Numbered from the stretch's first letter, positions 18,552 through 28,201 are shown. The stretch: 64,000 nucleotides of DNA from Rossellomorea marisflavi (GCA_003667865.1 CP033051.1:755501-819500), one strand, 5' to 3'. The notes: generated by a model from the letters alone, not told the origin. A program made the numbers and translations.

Positions 18552-18570
18552 AAATAGTGATTTGGATGTT

Positions 18571-19728
18571 TTATTTTTGCTTACTGCTCACATGTTCAGC
18601 CGATGATTTTTGTCCCAAGTCTTTTTTAAAGACATTATATACATCTGTATTCTCTTTTTTAACAACATCTATATTAAAGTCTTTTACTTTTTCTCTATTT
18701 TTAATACTCATCTGTTCACCTAAATTAGTATTTTCATAAATTTTCAAAATTGCTTTGGAAAACGAAGCTATATTCCCTGGGCTAACTAAATAACCACCCT
18801 TTTCGTTTATAACTAAATCTCTGTTTCCTCTTATATCGGAGCATATTACTGGTAAACCACAAGCCATTGCCTCCATTAGAGCAACAGATAATCCCTCTCT
18901 AAATGACGGAAAAACAAAAACATCCGATATCTTTAGTAGCTCAACTATATCTCTACGATAACCTAGTAACTTAATTTGCCCTTCTAGATTTAAATCCTTT
19001 ACTAACCTTCTCAAGTATTCCTCTTTAGGACCCGCACCACATATCATATAATAGATATTTGAATTTTTGATCTCCGCAATTGCCCTTATTACCACTTCAT
19101 GGTTTTTATTCTCATTTAGTTCACCTACTGAGATTGCGATAAAGGATTCTTCTGAAACATTTAAATCTCTCCGTATTAAAGCCTTATTAATATTGACTCT
19201 TTCAAACTTCTTGATATCGAGACCTATCCCAGGAATATATTTTACACTTTTTGCTTTAAAGGATTTATTCGCCCTATCATAATCTTCTTTATTTATTGTA
19301 ATTATTAGATCAGTATACTTTGACAAATAATGCTCAACAGGATAATACGTAAGCCAATTTTTCAGTGGCGCACCTTTATAAAAATGGAATCCATGGGCTG
19401 TGTAAATTACCTTTACATTATATAAATTCCTACATGCAAATCTTACAGCAGCAGATGCAATTGGAGTATGAGTATGAACTAAATCATACTTTTCGGAACG
19501 TATTATTTCTTTTAGCTCTTTATATGCTCTATAATTTCCCCTTTTCAGGGGAGAACGTTGAAAGGGTAATGAATAGACATTACATCCCCGTTCTAACAAT
19601 TCTGGATTTATTGGCTTAATTATATTACATGCTAGATCGACTTTATGCCCTTGATCTAATAACATATTGATATGATTTGTAAAAAAACCCATTGTATTTG
19701 ATATGGTTGTTACATATAATATCTTCAT
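18571..19728 (-). CDS. Family 4 glycosyltransferase (EpsD-like)
   Basis: 385 residues, GT-B fold. The N-terminal half opens MKILYVTTISNTMGFFTNHI and contains DLVHTHTPIASAAVR and YTAHGFHFYKGAP. The C-terminal half carries FVFPSFREGLSVALMEAMACGLP, the EX7E nucleotide-sugar site of GT4 enzymes. It closely resembles the EpsD/CapM type used for N-acetylhexosamine transfer in Bacillus EPS, although donor and acceptor are not certain. It sits in the same strand series 19 nt before the polymerase gene. Confidence 0.9.
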   Translation of the reverse strand: MKILYVTTISNTMGFFTNHINMLLDQGHKVDLACNIIKPINPELLERGCNVYSLPFQRSPLKRGNYRAYKELKEIIRSEKYDLVHTHTPIASAAVRFACRNLYNVKVIYTAHGFHFYKGAPLKNWLTYYPVEHYLSKYTDLIITINKEDYDRANKSFKAKSVKYIPGIGLDIKKFERVNINKALIRRDLNVSEESFIAISVGELNENKNHEVVIRAIAEIKNSNIYYMICGAGPKEEYLRRLVKDLNLEGQIKLLGYRRDIVELLKISDVFVFPSFREGLSVALMEAMACGLPVICSDIRGNRDLVINEKGGYLVSPGNIASFSKAILKIYENTNLGEQMSIKNREKVKDFNIDVVKKENTDVYNVFKKDLGQKSSAEHVSSKQK

Positions 19729-19783
19729 TATTACTCCTTAAAAATTATGTTAAGTATAAAAGTAGTAGTTATTACATTAACTT

Positions 19784-20794
19784 CTAGGCTTTGTTCCTAT
19801 ATGCAGGAAAGTAATTCGTATCTCCTATCATTCCTGTATTTTGACACAATTTTTCATATGTTTCTTCGTCCCATAGTTTCTTCCCGACATGAAACTCAAA
19901 TTCGGTATTCCTTCCGAACTTCTTTTTAAACTGATACAGCGGGTCGTGTTCACTATTAGTTGTACCTCCGCCATAATGTATTAATTGAATATTATTTTCT
20001 TTCGCCCAAATAGCTGTCGCATATTTGATAATATATGCTGGGGAAAGATGTAGATACTCTGTCAAAGTACCAGATAAGTGTGCATGTATAAAATCACCGT
20101 AAACAAAATAAAATCCAGCTGCTATGACCTTCTCTTCATAAATTACTTCAACTAAAAGAATTTGATCTTTAAATAACTTTAAACAATTATTAAAATATTC
20201 ATCATCAAAGTAGTAATAGTCAGACGCATCATTTCTATCCATTGTAGAATAATATATTCCAATAAAATTGCTTAGACTAGTTGGTTTTTCTATTACCCTA
20301 AAATTCACTTGGGAATTTAGAGCCCTACGTATTGATTTTCTTGCACTTTTAGAAAACTCGCTCCTAATAGGATCCTCATTGCCATAAATATTAGTTCCAA
20401 CCGTCTTTCTAATACTCTCTAATTTGTAAATTGACTGAAAATCCTTTGCATTATCCAATACAGGGTGAAAACGTACAAATTCACTAACAATATAATTCTG
20501 CCTACAATACTTGTGAAATTCAACCTTGAAATCATTTACAAGTTTTGTTTTATATTTTTCATTACATTCAATAATGAGAGGCCCTCCATATCCATAGGGT
20601 GTGACTAGATCATAATATTCTTTGTTATCAATAGATATATCTATAGGCCGTTTAATAAACTGATAAAATATTGAACCTACATCATTTTTGAAATGGAATT
20701 GTTCTAATTTCCCTTGTTCCATTTTTTCATAAAGTTGACCATACTCTGGTTCAAAATATATGTCAGGAAAATTCCTAAAACCCACCTTGGACAT
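19784..20794 (-). CDS. GNAT/FemAB-like acyl- or aminoacyl-transferase
   Basis: 336 residues made of two GNAT-like lobes as in the FemAB group. Recognisable pieces are SEFVRFHPVLDNA, SKSARKSIRRALN, YYYFDDEYFNNCLKLF and the block AIWAKENNIQLIHYGGGTTNSEHDPLYQFKKKFG. Enzymes of this shape modify cell-wall or exopolysaccharide precursors, for example by acylation. ATG 20794 has GAAGGTGG just upstream. Its location inside the EPS operon points to decoration of a repeat-unit sugar. The substrate is unknown. Confidence 0.75.
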   Translation of the reverse strand: MSKVGFRNFPDIYFEPEYGQLYEKMEQGKLEQFHFKNDVGSIFYQFIKRPIDISIDNKEYYDLVTPYGYGGPLIIECNEKYKTKLVNDFKVEFHKYCRQNYIVSEFVRFHPVLDNAKDFQSIYKLESIRKTVGTNIYGNEDPIRSEFSKSARKSIRRALNSQVNFRVIEKPTSLSNFIGIYYSTMDRNDASDYYYFDDEYFNNCLKLFKDQILLVEVIYEEKVIAAGFYFVYGDFIHAHLSGTLTEYLHLSPAYIIKYATAIWAKENNIQLIHYGGGTTNSEHDPLYQFKKKFGRNTEFEFHVGKKLWDEETYEKLCQNTGMIGDTNYFPAYRNKA

Positions 20795-20851
20795 CCTCTC
20801 CACCTTCTATATTGACACAGTCTTTTAAGCTCCTAAGTGTCTATCTTCTGT

Positions 20852-21388
20852 TTATTTAGGTATTTTTTGATCTATCCATTCACTTTTCAAAAGACCCATA
20901 ACTACAAAATCTCTAAATTCCCCTTTGAAATACTTATTATGCCTTAACGTTCCTTCAATTTTGAAGCCCATCTTATGATTAAGATTAATTATTGGTTTAT
21001 TTTCAACCCAATTGTGGGTATACACTTTATTAAGTCCTAGTTCTAAAAATGCATAATCTAACATTAAAGTTCTAGCTTCTTTAGCTAACCCTCTTCCCCT
21101 TACCTCTTTATCTCCAATACAAAGAGTCATTTCAGATTTTGAATTAATATAATCTATATTCTTTAAACTACTAAATCCGATTGGTTTTTTATCTTCTTTT
21201 AAAAAGATAAAAAAATCTCTCCTCGTATTGTTATTAGTATTTTTAGAAAGCCATTGTCTAGTTTGTGACTCAGAGATGAAATCTGATATTAAAACATCTC
21301 GAATCTCTTCATCATTAACCCATCTAACTTTATATTCTATGTCTTTTTCTTCCATTAACTTAATCATAATATTATTTCCAATAATCAT
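20852..21388 (-). CDS. GNAT N-acetyltransferase of the RimJ/RimL type
   Basis: 178 residues, single GNAT domain. The acetyl-CoA loop is GDKEVRGRGLAKEARTLML, followed by GLNKVYTHNWVENKPIINLNHKMGF, typical of RimL-like and PseH-like amino-sugar acetyltransferases. The ATG overlaps the stop of the sugar-transferase gene as ATGA. Next to an aminotransferase for UDP-4-keto sugars, it most likely acetylates the new 4-amino group before transfer, giving a di-N-acetyl sugar. This is context-based inference; the EpsM-type hexapeptide acetyltransferase usually found at this step is absent. Confidence 0.85.
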   Translation of the reverse strand: MIIGNNIMIKLMEEKDIEYKVRWVNDEEIRDVLISDFISESQTRQWLSKNTNNNTRRDFFIFLKEDKKPIGFSSLKNIDYINSKSEMTLCIGDKEVRGRGLAKEARTLMLDYAFLELGLNKVYTHNWVENKPIINLNHKMGFKIEGTLRHNKYFKGEFRDFVVMGLLKSEWIDQKIPK

Positions 21389-22044
21389 TTTGATTTCACT
21401 TCTCCCTCGTCTAAACTATTATTCTTTTTAACAATATTGGCGTATCTACCTGAATAAATTCCTTCTCTAAATAAAATAGATTTTATAGTTCTTAATACAA
21501 TTTTTATATCTAAAATCAAAGAGAGATTATTTGAATACCATATATCTTTCTCTATCTTTTCTGGCCAAGTTAATTTATTTCTTCCATTAACCTGTGCCCA
21601 ACCTGTAATACCAGGTTTCAACTGAATTCTTTTTTCGTCACCTACATTATATTTTTGTAAATGTCCGACTGGTACTGGTCTAGGTCCAATAAAGCTCATT
21701 TCTCCTTTTAAAATATTTATAATCTGTGGTAGCTCATCAATACTTGTTTTCCTCAAAATTTTCCCTACTCTGGTTATTCTAGGGTCTGTTGAATCTGTAA
21801 AAATTCCAGATCCTATTTTGTCAGCACCAGTAATCATAGTCCTGAATTTGTATACCTTAAACACTTTAGCGTCTTGACCTAGTCGTTCTTGTTTGAAGAA
21901 AACAGGCCCTTTAGAATCTAGTTTTATTGCGACTGCTACCAAAAAGAGAACAGGAGATATCGCTACAATTAATATTACTGAAAAAAAGAAATCCAATGGT
22001 CTTTTTATTAATCTTCTATAAATACTACTTTTAGATTTTCCCAT
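21385..22044 (-). CDS. EpsL-like undecaprenyl-phosphate sugar phosphotransferase
   Basis: 219 residues, single N-terminal membrane helix (PLDFFFSVILIVAISPVLFLVAVAI) followed by the bacterial sugar transferase domain: KQERLG, YKFRTM, DELPQIINILKGEMSFIGPRP and LKPGITGWAQVNGR. Enzymes of this short PglC/EpsL type start repeat-unit assembly by moving a sugar-phosphate from UDP to undecaprenyl phosphate. It follows the aminotransferase gene with a 14-base overlap. ATG 22044 is used; a TTG lies directly before it. EpsL in the B. subtilis eps operon is the nearest match. Confidence 0.92.
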   Translation of the reverse strand: MGKSKSSIYRRLIKRPLDFFFSVILIVAISPVLFLVAVAIKLDSKGPVFFKQERLGQDAKVFKVYKFRTMITGADKIGSGIFTDSTDPRITRVGKILRKTSIDELPQIINILKGEMSFIGPRPVPVGHLQKYNVGDEKRIQLKPGITGWAQVNGRNKLTWPEKIEKDIWYSNNLSLILDIKIVLRTIKSILFREGIYSGRYANIVKKNNSLDEGEVKSK

Positions 22045-23173
22045 CAACCAACCACAGCCCCTTAATAATATCTACGACTCTGTTTAAATCCTCATCCGTC
22101 AATTTAGTATCAGAAGGCAAACAAATTCCAGTCTCAAACAATTTTCCAGCAACATCCGTCCCAACATACTCATATTTCTCAAAGAACGGTTGCATATGCA
22201 TTGGCTTCCACACTGGTCTTGATTCAATATTTTCTTTTTCAAGAGCCTCCATAATATCGATTGGCCTTATCTTACCCGTTAAAGTCATTGAGCTTAACCA
22301 GTAATTTGGTTCATCCCATTCATTACTGGGCATAAACTCAACACCTTCAAGTCCACCAAGTTCTCTCTTATAGAACTCATAAATATAGTTCTTCTTTGCA
22401 ACTCTCTGATCTAACACTTTAAGCTGTCCTCTACCAATCCCAGCAACAACATTACTCATCCGATAATTAAATCCTAATTCACTATGTTGATAATGTCTTG
22501 CTTGATCTCGGGATTGAGTGGCCCAGAATCTTGCCTTAGCAATTCTTTCTTCATTATTAGAAACAAGCATTCCACCCCCGGAAGTTGTGATAATCTTGTT
22601 TCCATTAAAAGAGAAGATGCCATAGTCACCGAATGTTCCAGTATGCTTACCTCTATAGTAAGTACCCAGAGACTCAGCAGCATCTTCTATAACCGCTACA
22701 TTATGTTTCTTACAAACCTCCATAATTTTGTCCATATCTGCAGCCAAACCATATAGATGAACGACAATTACTGCCTTTACTTCTGGATACTTTTCAAAAG
22801 CTTCCTCTAATGCTTTTGGACTCATATTCCAAGTTTCATAATCACTATCGATAAATACAGGAATAGCATTTTGGTAGATGATTGGGTTTGCAGTAGCAGA
22901 GAAAGTTAGTGTTGGACAGAATACAATATCCCCTTCCCCGACTCCTGCTGCTTTAAGAGCTAGATGAATAGCAGCTGTTCCTGAAGACAGAGCTGCAGCA
23001 GCTTTAGAACCAACCTTCTCAGCAAGCTCTTTTTCAAACCCATTTACGTTTTCACCAAGGGGTGCAATCCAGTTTGTATCAAAAGCTTCTTGTACATATT
23101 GCATTTCAAAACCTTCATCACTCATATGTGGTGAAGAGAGGAATATTCTTTCTTTCACTTTTGTTGACTCCAT
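22031..23173 (-). CDS. EpsN/PglE-like UDP-4-keto-sugar aminotransferase
   Basis: 380 residues of the DegT/DnrJ/EryC1/StrS family (fold-type I, PLP). SSGTAAIHLALKAAGVG forms the phosphate-binding region, VIEDAAESLGT carries the Asp that pairs with the PLP ring nitrogen, and SFNGNKIITTSGGG holds the PLP-binding Lys. It should aminate the 4-keto sugar made by the EpsC-like dehydratase, giving a UDP-4-amino-6-deoxy sugar. The opening IFLSSPHMSDEG is typical of EpsN/PglE. It starts the tightly packed gene series toward galE. Confidence 0.93.
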   Translation of the reverse strand: MESTKVKERIFLSSPHMSDEGFEMQYVQEAFDTNWIAPLGENVNGFEKELAEKVGSKAAAALSSGTAAIHLALKAAGVGEGDIVFCPTLTFSATANPIIYQNAIPVFIDSDYETWNMSPKALEEAFEKYPEVKAVIVVHLYGLAADMDKIMEVCKKHNVAVIEDAAESLGTYYRGKHTGTFGDYGIFSFNGNKIITTSGGGMLVSNNEERIAKARFWATQSRDQARHYQHSELGFNYRMSNVVAGIGRGQLKVLDQRVAKKNYIYEFYKRELGGLEGVEFMPSNEWDEPNYWLSSMTLTGKIRPIDIMEALEKENIESRPVWKPMHMQPFFEKYEYVGTDVAGKLFETGICLPSDTKLTDEDLNRVVDIIKGLWLVDGKI

Positions 23174-23490
23174 CTTCTAGACTTCCTTCCTTTGTTAAGT
23201 TATTATTTTAGTAGATTAGGACTTAATTAGAAGATCTACCTCCAACCAACTACTAAACCACTAAAATTGTTATCTACTACTGATAGCCACCTCGTAATAT
23301 CTATTCAATCAACAAGTAAGTATGAAATAGATATTCACTATTAAGTCACTCTAAACCGAGTTTCTTCCTATTATATATACCATTCAATCAATTTATAAAT
23401 CTCACTAAAAACGCCTCAAACCCTTATTCCGCAAGGCTTTCAGCAGGTTATCTAAGCTCGATAGTCAGTTCCCCTCCCCCATTCAATCCA
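23174..23490. other. Intergenic gap between the prepilin pseudogene and the aminotransferase gene
   Basis: About 320 bases, AT-rich, on the path of EPS transcription. It contains no convincing hairpin terminator or RNA motif. A promoter for the aminotransferase series may lie here, but no box pair stands out. Confidence 0.35.
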
Positions 23491-23877
23491 CTACAAATAA
23501 GGAACCCCTGTATCAGGACCTTCCTCTTCCTCTTCCTCATCATCATCACCTAACGGATGCACCCCACACTCAACAACCCCATCAACATACCAAACCTCAC
23601 CACCAACAGGACAAACCTCTCCAGAATACCCATCCAAATAATCAGCAAACACCAAATCAGAATGCTCCATATCCTCCAAAACCAAATGAGTCTGATAATG
23701 TCAAATCAACTCCACCCCATTCGCATGACAAACATCCACCACAACCTGCTCCCTAACACCCACAAAAGACAACACCGCAACAGAAGTAACAATCCCCAAA
23801 ATAACAATAACAGCCAACACTTCAACAAGCGTCAACCCACGCTCATCTCTTAAATAACAAGTCTTAAAAATTATCAT
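23491..23877 (-). pseudogene. Type IV prepilin-like (pseudopilin) gene with an in-frame TGA
   Basis: From ATG 23877 (AAGGAGG, 7 nt upstream) the frame reads a class III prepilin leader: basic MIIFKTCYLRDERG, cleavage before LTLVEVLAVIVILGIVTSVAV, a single hydrophobic helix with the Glu at mature position 5. After GVELI a TGA at 23703-23701 interrupts the frame, which then continues cleanly as HYQTHLVLEDMEHSDLVF to an acidic tail (DDDEEEEEEG). It is most simply a Trp (TGG) or Arg (CGA) codon mutated to stop. The two-Cys tail (VCPVGG, VECGVH) resembles small Bacillus ComGC-like pseudopilins. Coding-strand bias to G and T is strong. Confidence 0.75.
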
Positions 23878-23914
23878 CAAGACGCCTCCTTACTTCACAT
23901 TCAATATCATAAGC
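23855..23914 (-). other. Possible 19-codon leader overlapping the prepilin start
   Basis: An AGGAGG site at about 23924-23929 precedes a TTG from which MGFAYDIECEVRRRLDDNF is read, ending just inside the prepilin gene in another frame. The second AAGGAGG lies within this short frame. It could couple translation or be chance; nothing else supports it. Confidence 0.25.
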
Positions 23915-23938
23915 AAAACCCAAGATGAATAACCTCCT

Positions 23939-23957
23939 AAAAAAGCCCGAAAGGGCG
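23939..23957 (-). terminator. Short hairpin with U-tract upstream of the prepilin pseudogene
   Basis: On the minus strand GCCC, loop TTTC, GGGC, then six T. The stem is only four to five pairs, so read-through into the prepilin region is plausible. Confidence 0.4.
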
Positions 23958-24056
23958 TCAATAAACGGTCAAAAAAAACTTACTTCCATTATATAGGGAC
24001 GTTTCTGTAATCACTCCCCCAATCCAAAAGAGCATAAATTGAAAAACACAACACAA

Positions 24057-24096
24057 CCACCCACAAGGCTGCTAACAAAAACAACCCCATGGGTGG
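24057..24096 (-). terminator. Possible galU terminator
   Basis: Arms CCACCCA and TGGGTGG 30 nt after the galU stop. The loop is long (26 bases) and the tract that follows on the minus strand is T-rich (TTGTGTTGTGTTTTTC) rather than a pure U-run. Confidence 0.45.
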
Positions 24097-24126
24097 CACA
24101 ACAAATAGCTATAGTTTTACAACAAA

Positions 24127-25020
24127 TTATGAGTGAGTCTTCAAACCATCCAACGTACTCTCCAAATACCCAAGCACATCCCCACGCAAATCCTCCCGCT
24201 CCAAAGCAAACTCTAACGTAGCCTTAATAAACCCAAACTTATCCCCAACATCATAACGCTCACCATCAAACTCATACCCAACAACCATCTGCAGCTCATT
24301 CAGTCTCTTAATCGCATCCGTCAACTGAATCTCTCCACCAGCACCTGGTGTCTGATTCTCTAAAATCTCAAAAATCTCAGGACGTAGAATATAACGACCC
24401 ATAATTGCATAATTAGAAGGAGCATCCTCTACCTTCGGCTTCTCTACTAAGTTATCAATATGGAATACACGATCCTCAATCGCACCATTCTTAACCGAAA
24501 TCACACCATACTTCGATACATCCTGCTCTGGTACTTCTTGCACCCCAATAACAGATGAATTAAAACGATTATAAACATCAATTAACTGCTTCAAGCACGG
24601 GGTGTCTTGATTATGAACAATATCATCCCCAAGCAATACCGCAAATGGCTCATCACCAATAAAACGACTCGCACAAGCAATCGCATGTCCTAGTCCTAGT
24701 GGTTCTTTTTGACGTATGTAATGAATATTCGCTAGCTTACTAATCCCTTGAACCTCTTCTAGTTGTTTCATCTTACCTTTTTTCGCAAGTGTTTCTTCTA
24801 ATTCATAGGACTTATCAAAATGATCCTCAATCGCACGCTTGCCACGACCCGTTACGATAATAATATCCTCAATTCCAGACGCAACAGCTTCCTCAATAAT
24901 ATATTGAATCGTCGGCTTATCAACAATCGGAAGCATTTCCTTCGGCTGTGCTTTTGTAGCAGGTAGAAAACGAGTTCCTAATCCTGCTGCTGGAATAATC
25001 GCCTTTCGAACCTTTTTCAT
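24127..25020 (-). CDS. galU: UTP-glucose-1-phosphate uridylyltransferase
   Basis: 297 residues. The nucleotidyltransferase signature [28 protein letters not shown] is intact (its N-terminal Gly-rich loop binds UTP), as are [27 protein letters not shown] and LLGDDIV. It makes UDP-glucose from glucose-1-phosphate, the precursor for galE and several EPS glycosyltransferases. This matches B. subtilis GtaB and its paralogue YngB; the position within an EPS locus suggests a dedicated copy, and a second copy may exist elsewhere. GGGAGAGGG precedes ATG 25020. Confidence 0.95.
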   Translation of the reverse strand: MKKVRKAIIPAAGLGTRFLPATKAQPKEMLPIVDKPTIQYIIEEAVASGIEDIIIVTGRGKRAIEDHFDKSYELEETLAKKGKMKQLEEVQGISKLANIHYIRQKEPLGLGHAIACASRFIGDEPFAVLLGDDIVHNQDTPCLKQLIDVYNRFNSSVIGVQEVPEQDVSKYGVISVKNGAIEDRVFHIDNLVEKPKVEDAPSNYAIMGRYILRPEIFEILENQTPGAGGEIQLTDAIKRLNELQMVVGYEFDGERYDVGDKFGFIKATLEFALEREDLRGDVLGYLESTLDGLKTHS

Positions 25021-25036
25021 CGAGTCCCTCTCCCTA

Positions 25037-26860
25037 CTAGTTCGCTTTTTCTATCAATACATTTTCTTCGTCTTCTCTATTGGCTAACCCAAGAACATAA
25101 TCACGTAAATACGTAAAGTCATAGAATGTATATTCCTCTGTAAGCTTCGTCACTTTAGAGAAATCAAATTCTGTTGTTTTTCCAACAAAGATCTTCGGAT
25201 ATACGGCTTCTGAATGGACTTCATTTTCGCCAAGGAGCTCTTCATACATCTTCTCACCAGGACGAATACCGGAGTACTTTAACCCAACCTCTTCTACTGA
25301 ATAGCCTGAAAGCTGAATTAAGTTCTTCGCAAGATCGACTATTTTAACCGGTTCTCCCATATCCAGTACAAAGATCTCGCCACCTTGTGCAAGAGACCCT
25401 GCTTGAATTACAAGCCTTGATGCTTCCGGAATGGTCATAAAGTAACGTGTCATATCAGGATGAGTTACGGTTACTGGACCACCTGCTTGAATTTGCTTTT
25501 TAAATAGTGGAATGACACTACCACGACTACCCAATACGTTTCCGAACCGAACCGCAACAAATCTTGTTTGGCTATGTTTATTCAGCTCTTGAATCACCAT
25601 TTCTGCAATACGCTTTGTCGAACCCATGACATTCGTTGGGTTTACCGCTTTATCAGATGAAACCAATACAAACGTTCCAACGCCAAATGTATCCGCAGCC
25701 TCGGCAACATTCTTTGTACCAATGACATTGTTTTTGACGGCTTCTTTCGGATTGTATTCCATTAATGGCACATGCTTATGTGCAGCAGCATGGTAGATCA
25801 TGTCTGGTTTATGTTCTTCCATGACCTCAAAGATTCTGTAACGGTCTTGAATATCGGCAATGACTGGAATGATTTCAAGATTTTTATATGTGTTTCGTAA
25901 TTCCATATCAATCGTATAAATAGAGTTTTCACCATGTCCAAGCAGGATAAGTTTCTTGGGTTTAAACCTGCTTACTTGTCTACAGATTTCGGAACCAATT
26001 GATCCACCTGCTCCTGTAACAAGAATCGTTTTCCCGGTAAGTTTTTTCGAAATTCCTTGAATATCAAGTTCAACTGGGTCACGTCCTAGTAGATCCTCTA
26101 CTTCTACGTTACGGAACTGATTGACAGATACCTTACCTGTTACGATATCTTCAATCATTGGCATGATCTTCGTTTTCGCACTTGTTTTACTGCATTCTTG
26201 ATAGATCTTTTGAATCTCTTTTTTACTTAATGATGGAATCGCAATGATAATATGATCAATGTTGTACTTCTCTACTAATTGTGGAATATCTTCTGTTTTA
26301 CCAAGAACGGTTACTCCGTAGATTTGAAGTCTTTGCTTTAACACATCATCATCTACAAACCCGATTGGCTGCAGATCGGTGTCATTACTTTTTAACAGCT
26401 GACGTACAAGCATTGTTCCAGCAGAGCCTGCTCCGATAATAAGCGCACTCTTTTTCTCTTCTTTTGTTTTGCTAAAGTAATCACGGTACACTCTCCAAGA
26501 GAAGCGTGAACCTCCGATTAACACAAGATGTAATAGCCAGGTGATAAGAAGAACTCGTGCATAGACATCTCCACTTAATAGAAGCTGAAGACCTGCTGTA
26601 GCTAAGATTGAAAGTGTGATAGACCTTACAATAGCTAGAAGCTCTCCTACACTCGCATACTCCCATGCTTTTTGATATAAACGATAGATAAAGGCGAATA
26701 CATGATGGGAGGTTAAGAGTGCAATCGAACTAATTGCAATCATCGGCACCGTATAAATATTCATGTATGGATTGAGTATGTAATAGCCTAGATAAATTGA
26801 AAATAAAACGATGATAGAGTCAATGAAGACTAATAATGATAATCGTTTGGAATAGCTCAT
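25037..26860 (-). CDS. EpsC/CapD-like UDP-GlcNAc 4,6-dehydratase
   Basis: 607 residues, close to the 598 of B. subtilis EpsC. Four membrane segments up to residue ~115 are followed by a first Rossmann domain ([19 protein letters not shown]) and, from about 280, a short-chain dehydrogenase domain with [16 protein letters not shown]. In the catalytic centre [17 protein letters not shown] shows the Met in place of the usual Tyr that marks this dehydratase family. It turns UDP-GlcNAc into UDP-4-keto-6-deoxy sugar for the aminotransferase encoded downstream. The ATG at 26860 has AGAAGGGA upstream; an in-frame start at 26896 has none. Confidence 0.93.
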   Translation of the reverse strand: MSYSKRLSLLVFIDSIIVLFSIYLGYYILNPYMNIYTVPMIAISSIALLTSHHVFAFIYRLYQKAWEYASVGELLAIVRSITLSILATAGLQLLLSGDVYARVLLITWLLHLVLIGGSRFSWRVYRDYFSKTKEEKKSALIIGAGSAGTMLVRQLLKSNDTDLQPIGFVDDDVLKQRLQIYGVTVLGKTEDIPQLVEKYNIDHIIIAIPSLSKKEIQKIYQECSKTSAKTKIMPMIEDIVTGKVSVNQFRNVEVEDLLGRDPVELDIQGISKKLTGKTILVTGAGGSIGSEICRQVSRFKPKKLILLGHGENSIYTIDMELRNTYKNLEIIPVIADIQDRYRIFEVMEEHKPDMIYHAAAHKHVPLMEYNPKEAVKNNVIGTKNVAEAADTFGVGTFVLVSSDKAVNPTNVMGSTKRIAEMVIQELNKHSQTRFVAVRFGNVLGSRGSVIPLFKKQIQAGGPVTVTHPDMTRYFMTIPEASRLVIQAGSLAQGGEIFVLDMGEPVKIVDLAKNLIQLSGYSVEEVGLKYSGIRPGEKMYEELLGENEVHSEAVYPKIFVGKTTEFDFSKVTKLTEEYTFYDFTYLRDYVLGLANREDEENVLIEKAN

Positions 26861-27007
26861 AGAATAGAATCCCTTCTTTTCTCGTAGTTTGCGCAAAATA
26901 AATATCTAATGGAAAAACACTTGAAATTACATGTTCTTTCATTAGATATCTACCGGGTTTATTGTTTTGTTTTTACAGTACTAGATGTTTTTATATATTA
27001 TTCAAAT

Positions 27008-27165
27008 ATCTTACAGTGATAGACATAATGAAATAAACGGGCATCAAACCCAACCTCACATCCCACCCTTGACGACAAGCGTCTAAGGCATAGGCGAATA
27101 AGCCCTCTGCCCACGGCGTGACCGAGTGCCTCCAGCGATAACGGATAGGAGACATTACCAATGTT
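27008..27165 (-). ncRNA. EAR element (epsC RNA, processive antitermination leader)
   Basis: A GC-rich, structured block in otherwise AT-rich intergenic DNA, read on the minus strand between the phosphatase gene and the EpsC-like gene. The strand reads CGTTATCGCTGGAGGCACTC, then GCCGTGGGCAGAGGGC, TAGACGCTTGTCG and GGGTGGGATGTGAGGTTGGG. From memory this matches the conserved epsC motif found between the second and third eps genes of Bacilli. EAR RNA makes RNA polymerase resist internal terminators across long EPS operons, which suits this ~15-kb series. It interrupts all reading frames usefully, so it is not coding. Confidence 0.75.
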
Positions 27166-27328
27166 TTCTTGTTTGTGTAGTAGATAGAAGGGATTCTGTA
27201 GTAGATTATTGGTAATTTTCTTTTGTATGACTGACACCGATTATTTTTATCTCTCTATATGGTTCAGTTTTGTATATTTCTTTTTGTTTACTTCTCGAGA
27301 CATTACTATTTTAGAATAATAAAAGATT

Positions 27329-28093
27329 CTAAAATATCCCTAAGATTTTTTTCTTTTTCACTTGTTGGGGAATCTCTTTGAAGATTGCTTTTTGATCTAT
27401 TAGTAATTCTGCGTTTTCCATAAAGTAGTACACCATCTGTGAGCCGTATTTCTTTTCTATGAAATCATAGGCCTCTTTCATCTTGAATGCTCGGGTTGTG
27501 ATGTTATGAGCATCTGATGCGATAAAGTGTGCTAAATTGGCTTCGATGATTTGTCCTGTGAACTTTTGAATATTCTTCCCGAAGTAGCCTGCTATACTCG
27601 CTGCAGTAAGTTGTGTTGCCGCCCCGTTTTTCACAAGCCGGTATAGCTTTTCAGGACGTTCCATTAGTTCAGCATTTCGCTCAGGGTGAACGATAATCGG
27701 TTGGAAACCGGTTAACTGAATGTCGTAAATGAGTTTTTCTGTGTATCTTGGAACACTATCTGACGGAAACTCGATAAATAGATACGAGCTTGATGCTAAA
27801 GGAAGGATCGTTCCTTTTTCATAGTCTTCTAGTAGTTCTCCAAAAATTCGCACTTCTTGTCCCGGTAATATATTTAGATTAATGTTTTCCTCTTGTAGAC
27901 GACGATTTAGTTGTTCTACTAATGGAAGAATGTCTTGTTTGGGATTTTCGAATTTTTCGTTTTTATGATGAGGAGTGGCGATGATTGTATGAATACCTTC
28001 TTGCACAGCTTTTCTGGCCATTTCTATACTGCCTTCTAAGTCTTTAGCACCATCGTCAATGCCGGGAAGTATGTGACTATGGATGTCTATCAT
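27329..28093 (-). CDS. ywqE: PHP-family tyrosine-protein phosphatase (YwqE/CpsB type)
   Basis: 254 residues. Metal-binding motifs of the PHP fold are complete: MIDIHSHILPGIDDGA at the start, IIATPHH near residue 40, and PIIVHPERN and FIASDAHN later. It dephosphorylates the C-terminal tyrosine cluster of the partner kinase encoded just upstream, resetting EPS assembly. The gene order co-polymerase, kinase, phosphatase is that of B. subtilis ywqCDE. It ends about 160 nt before the EAR element. Confidence 0.93.
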   Translation of the reverse strand: MIDIHSHILPGIDDGAKDLEGSIEMARKAVQEGIHTIIATPHHKNEKFENPKQDILPLVEQLNRRLQEENINLNILPGQEVRIFGELLEDYEKGTILPLASSSYLFIEFPSDSVPRYTEKLIYDIQLTGFQPIIVHPERNAELMERPEKLYRLVKNGAATQLTAASIAGYFGKNIQKFTGQIIEANLAHFIASDAHNITTRAFKMKEAYDFIEKKYGSQMVYYFMENAELLIDQKAIFKEIPQQVKKKKILGIF

Positions 28094-28201
28094 TCCCCAA
28101 AATCCTCCTTTTTCTAGTAAAATCGACTTATTTTGTCAACTTAGTTTATTTTACCATTGAAGGAGGAATCAGGAAACGGGGTTATTTTGTCGAAAAAGGT
28201 C

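Noticed and set aside
26998..27237. 79-codon minus-strand frame across the EAR region
   Set aside because: Its sequence is explained by the structured RNA; composition is not protein-like and there is no good start site.
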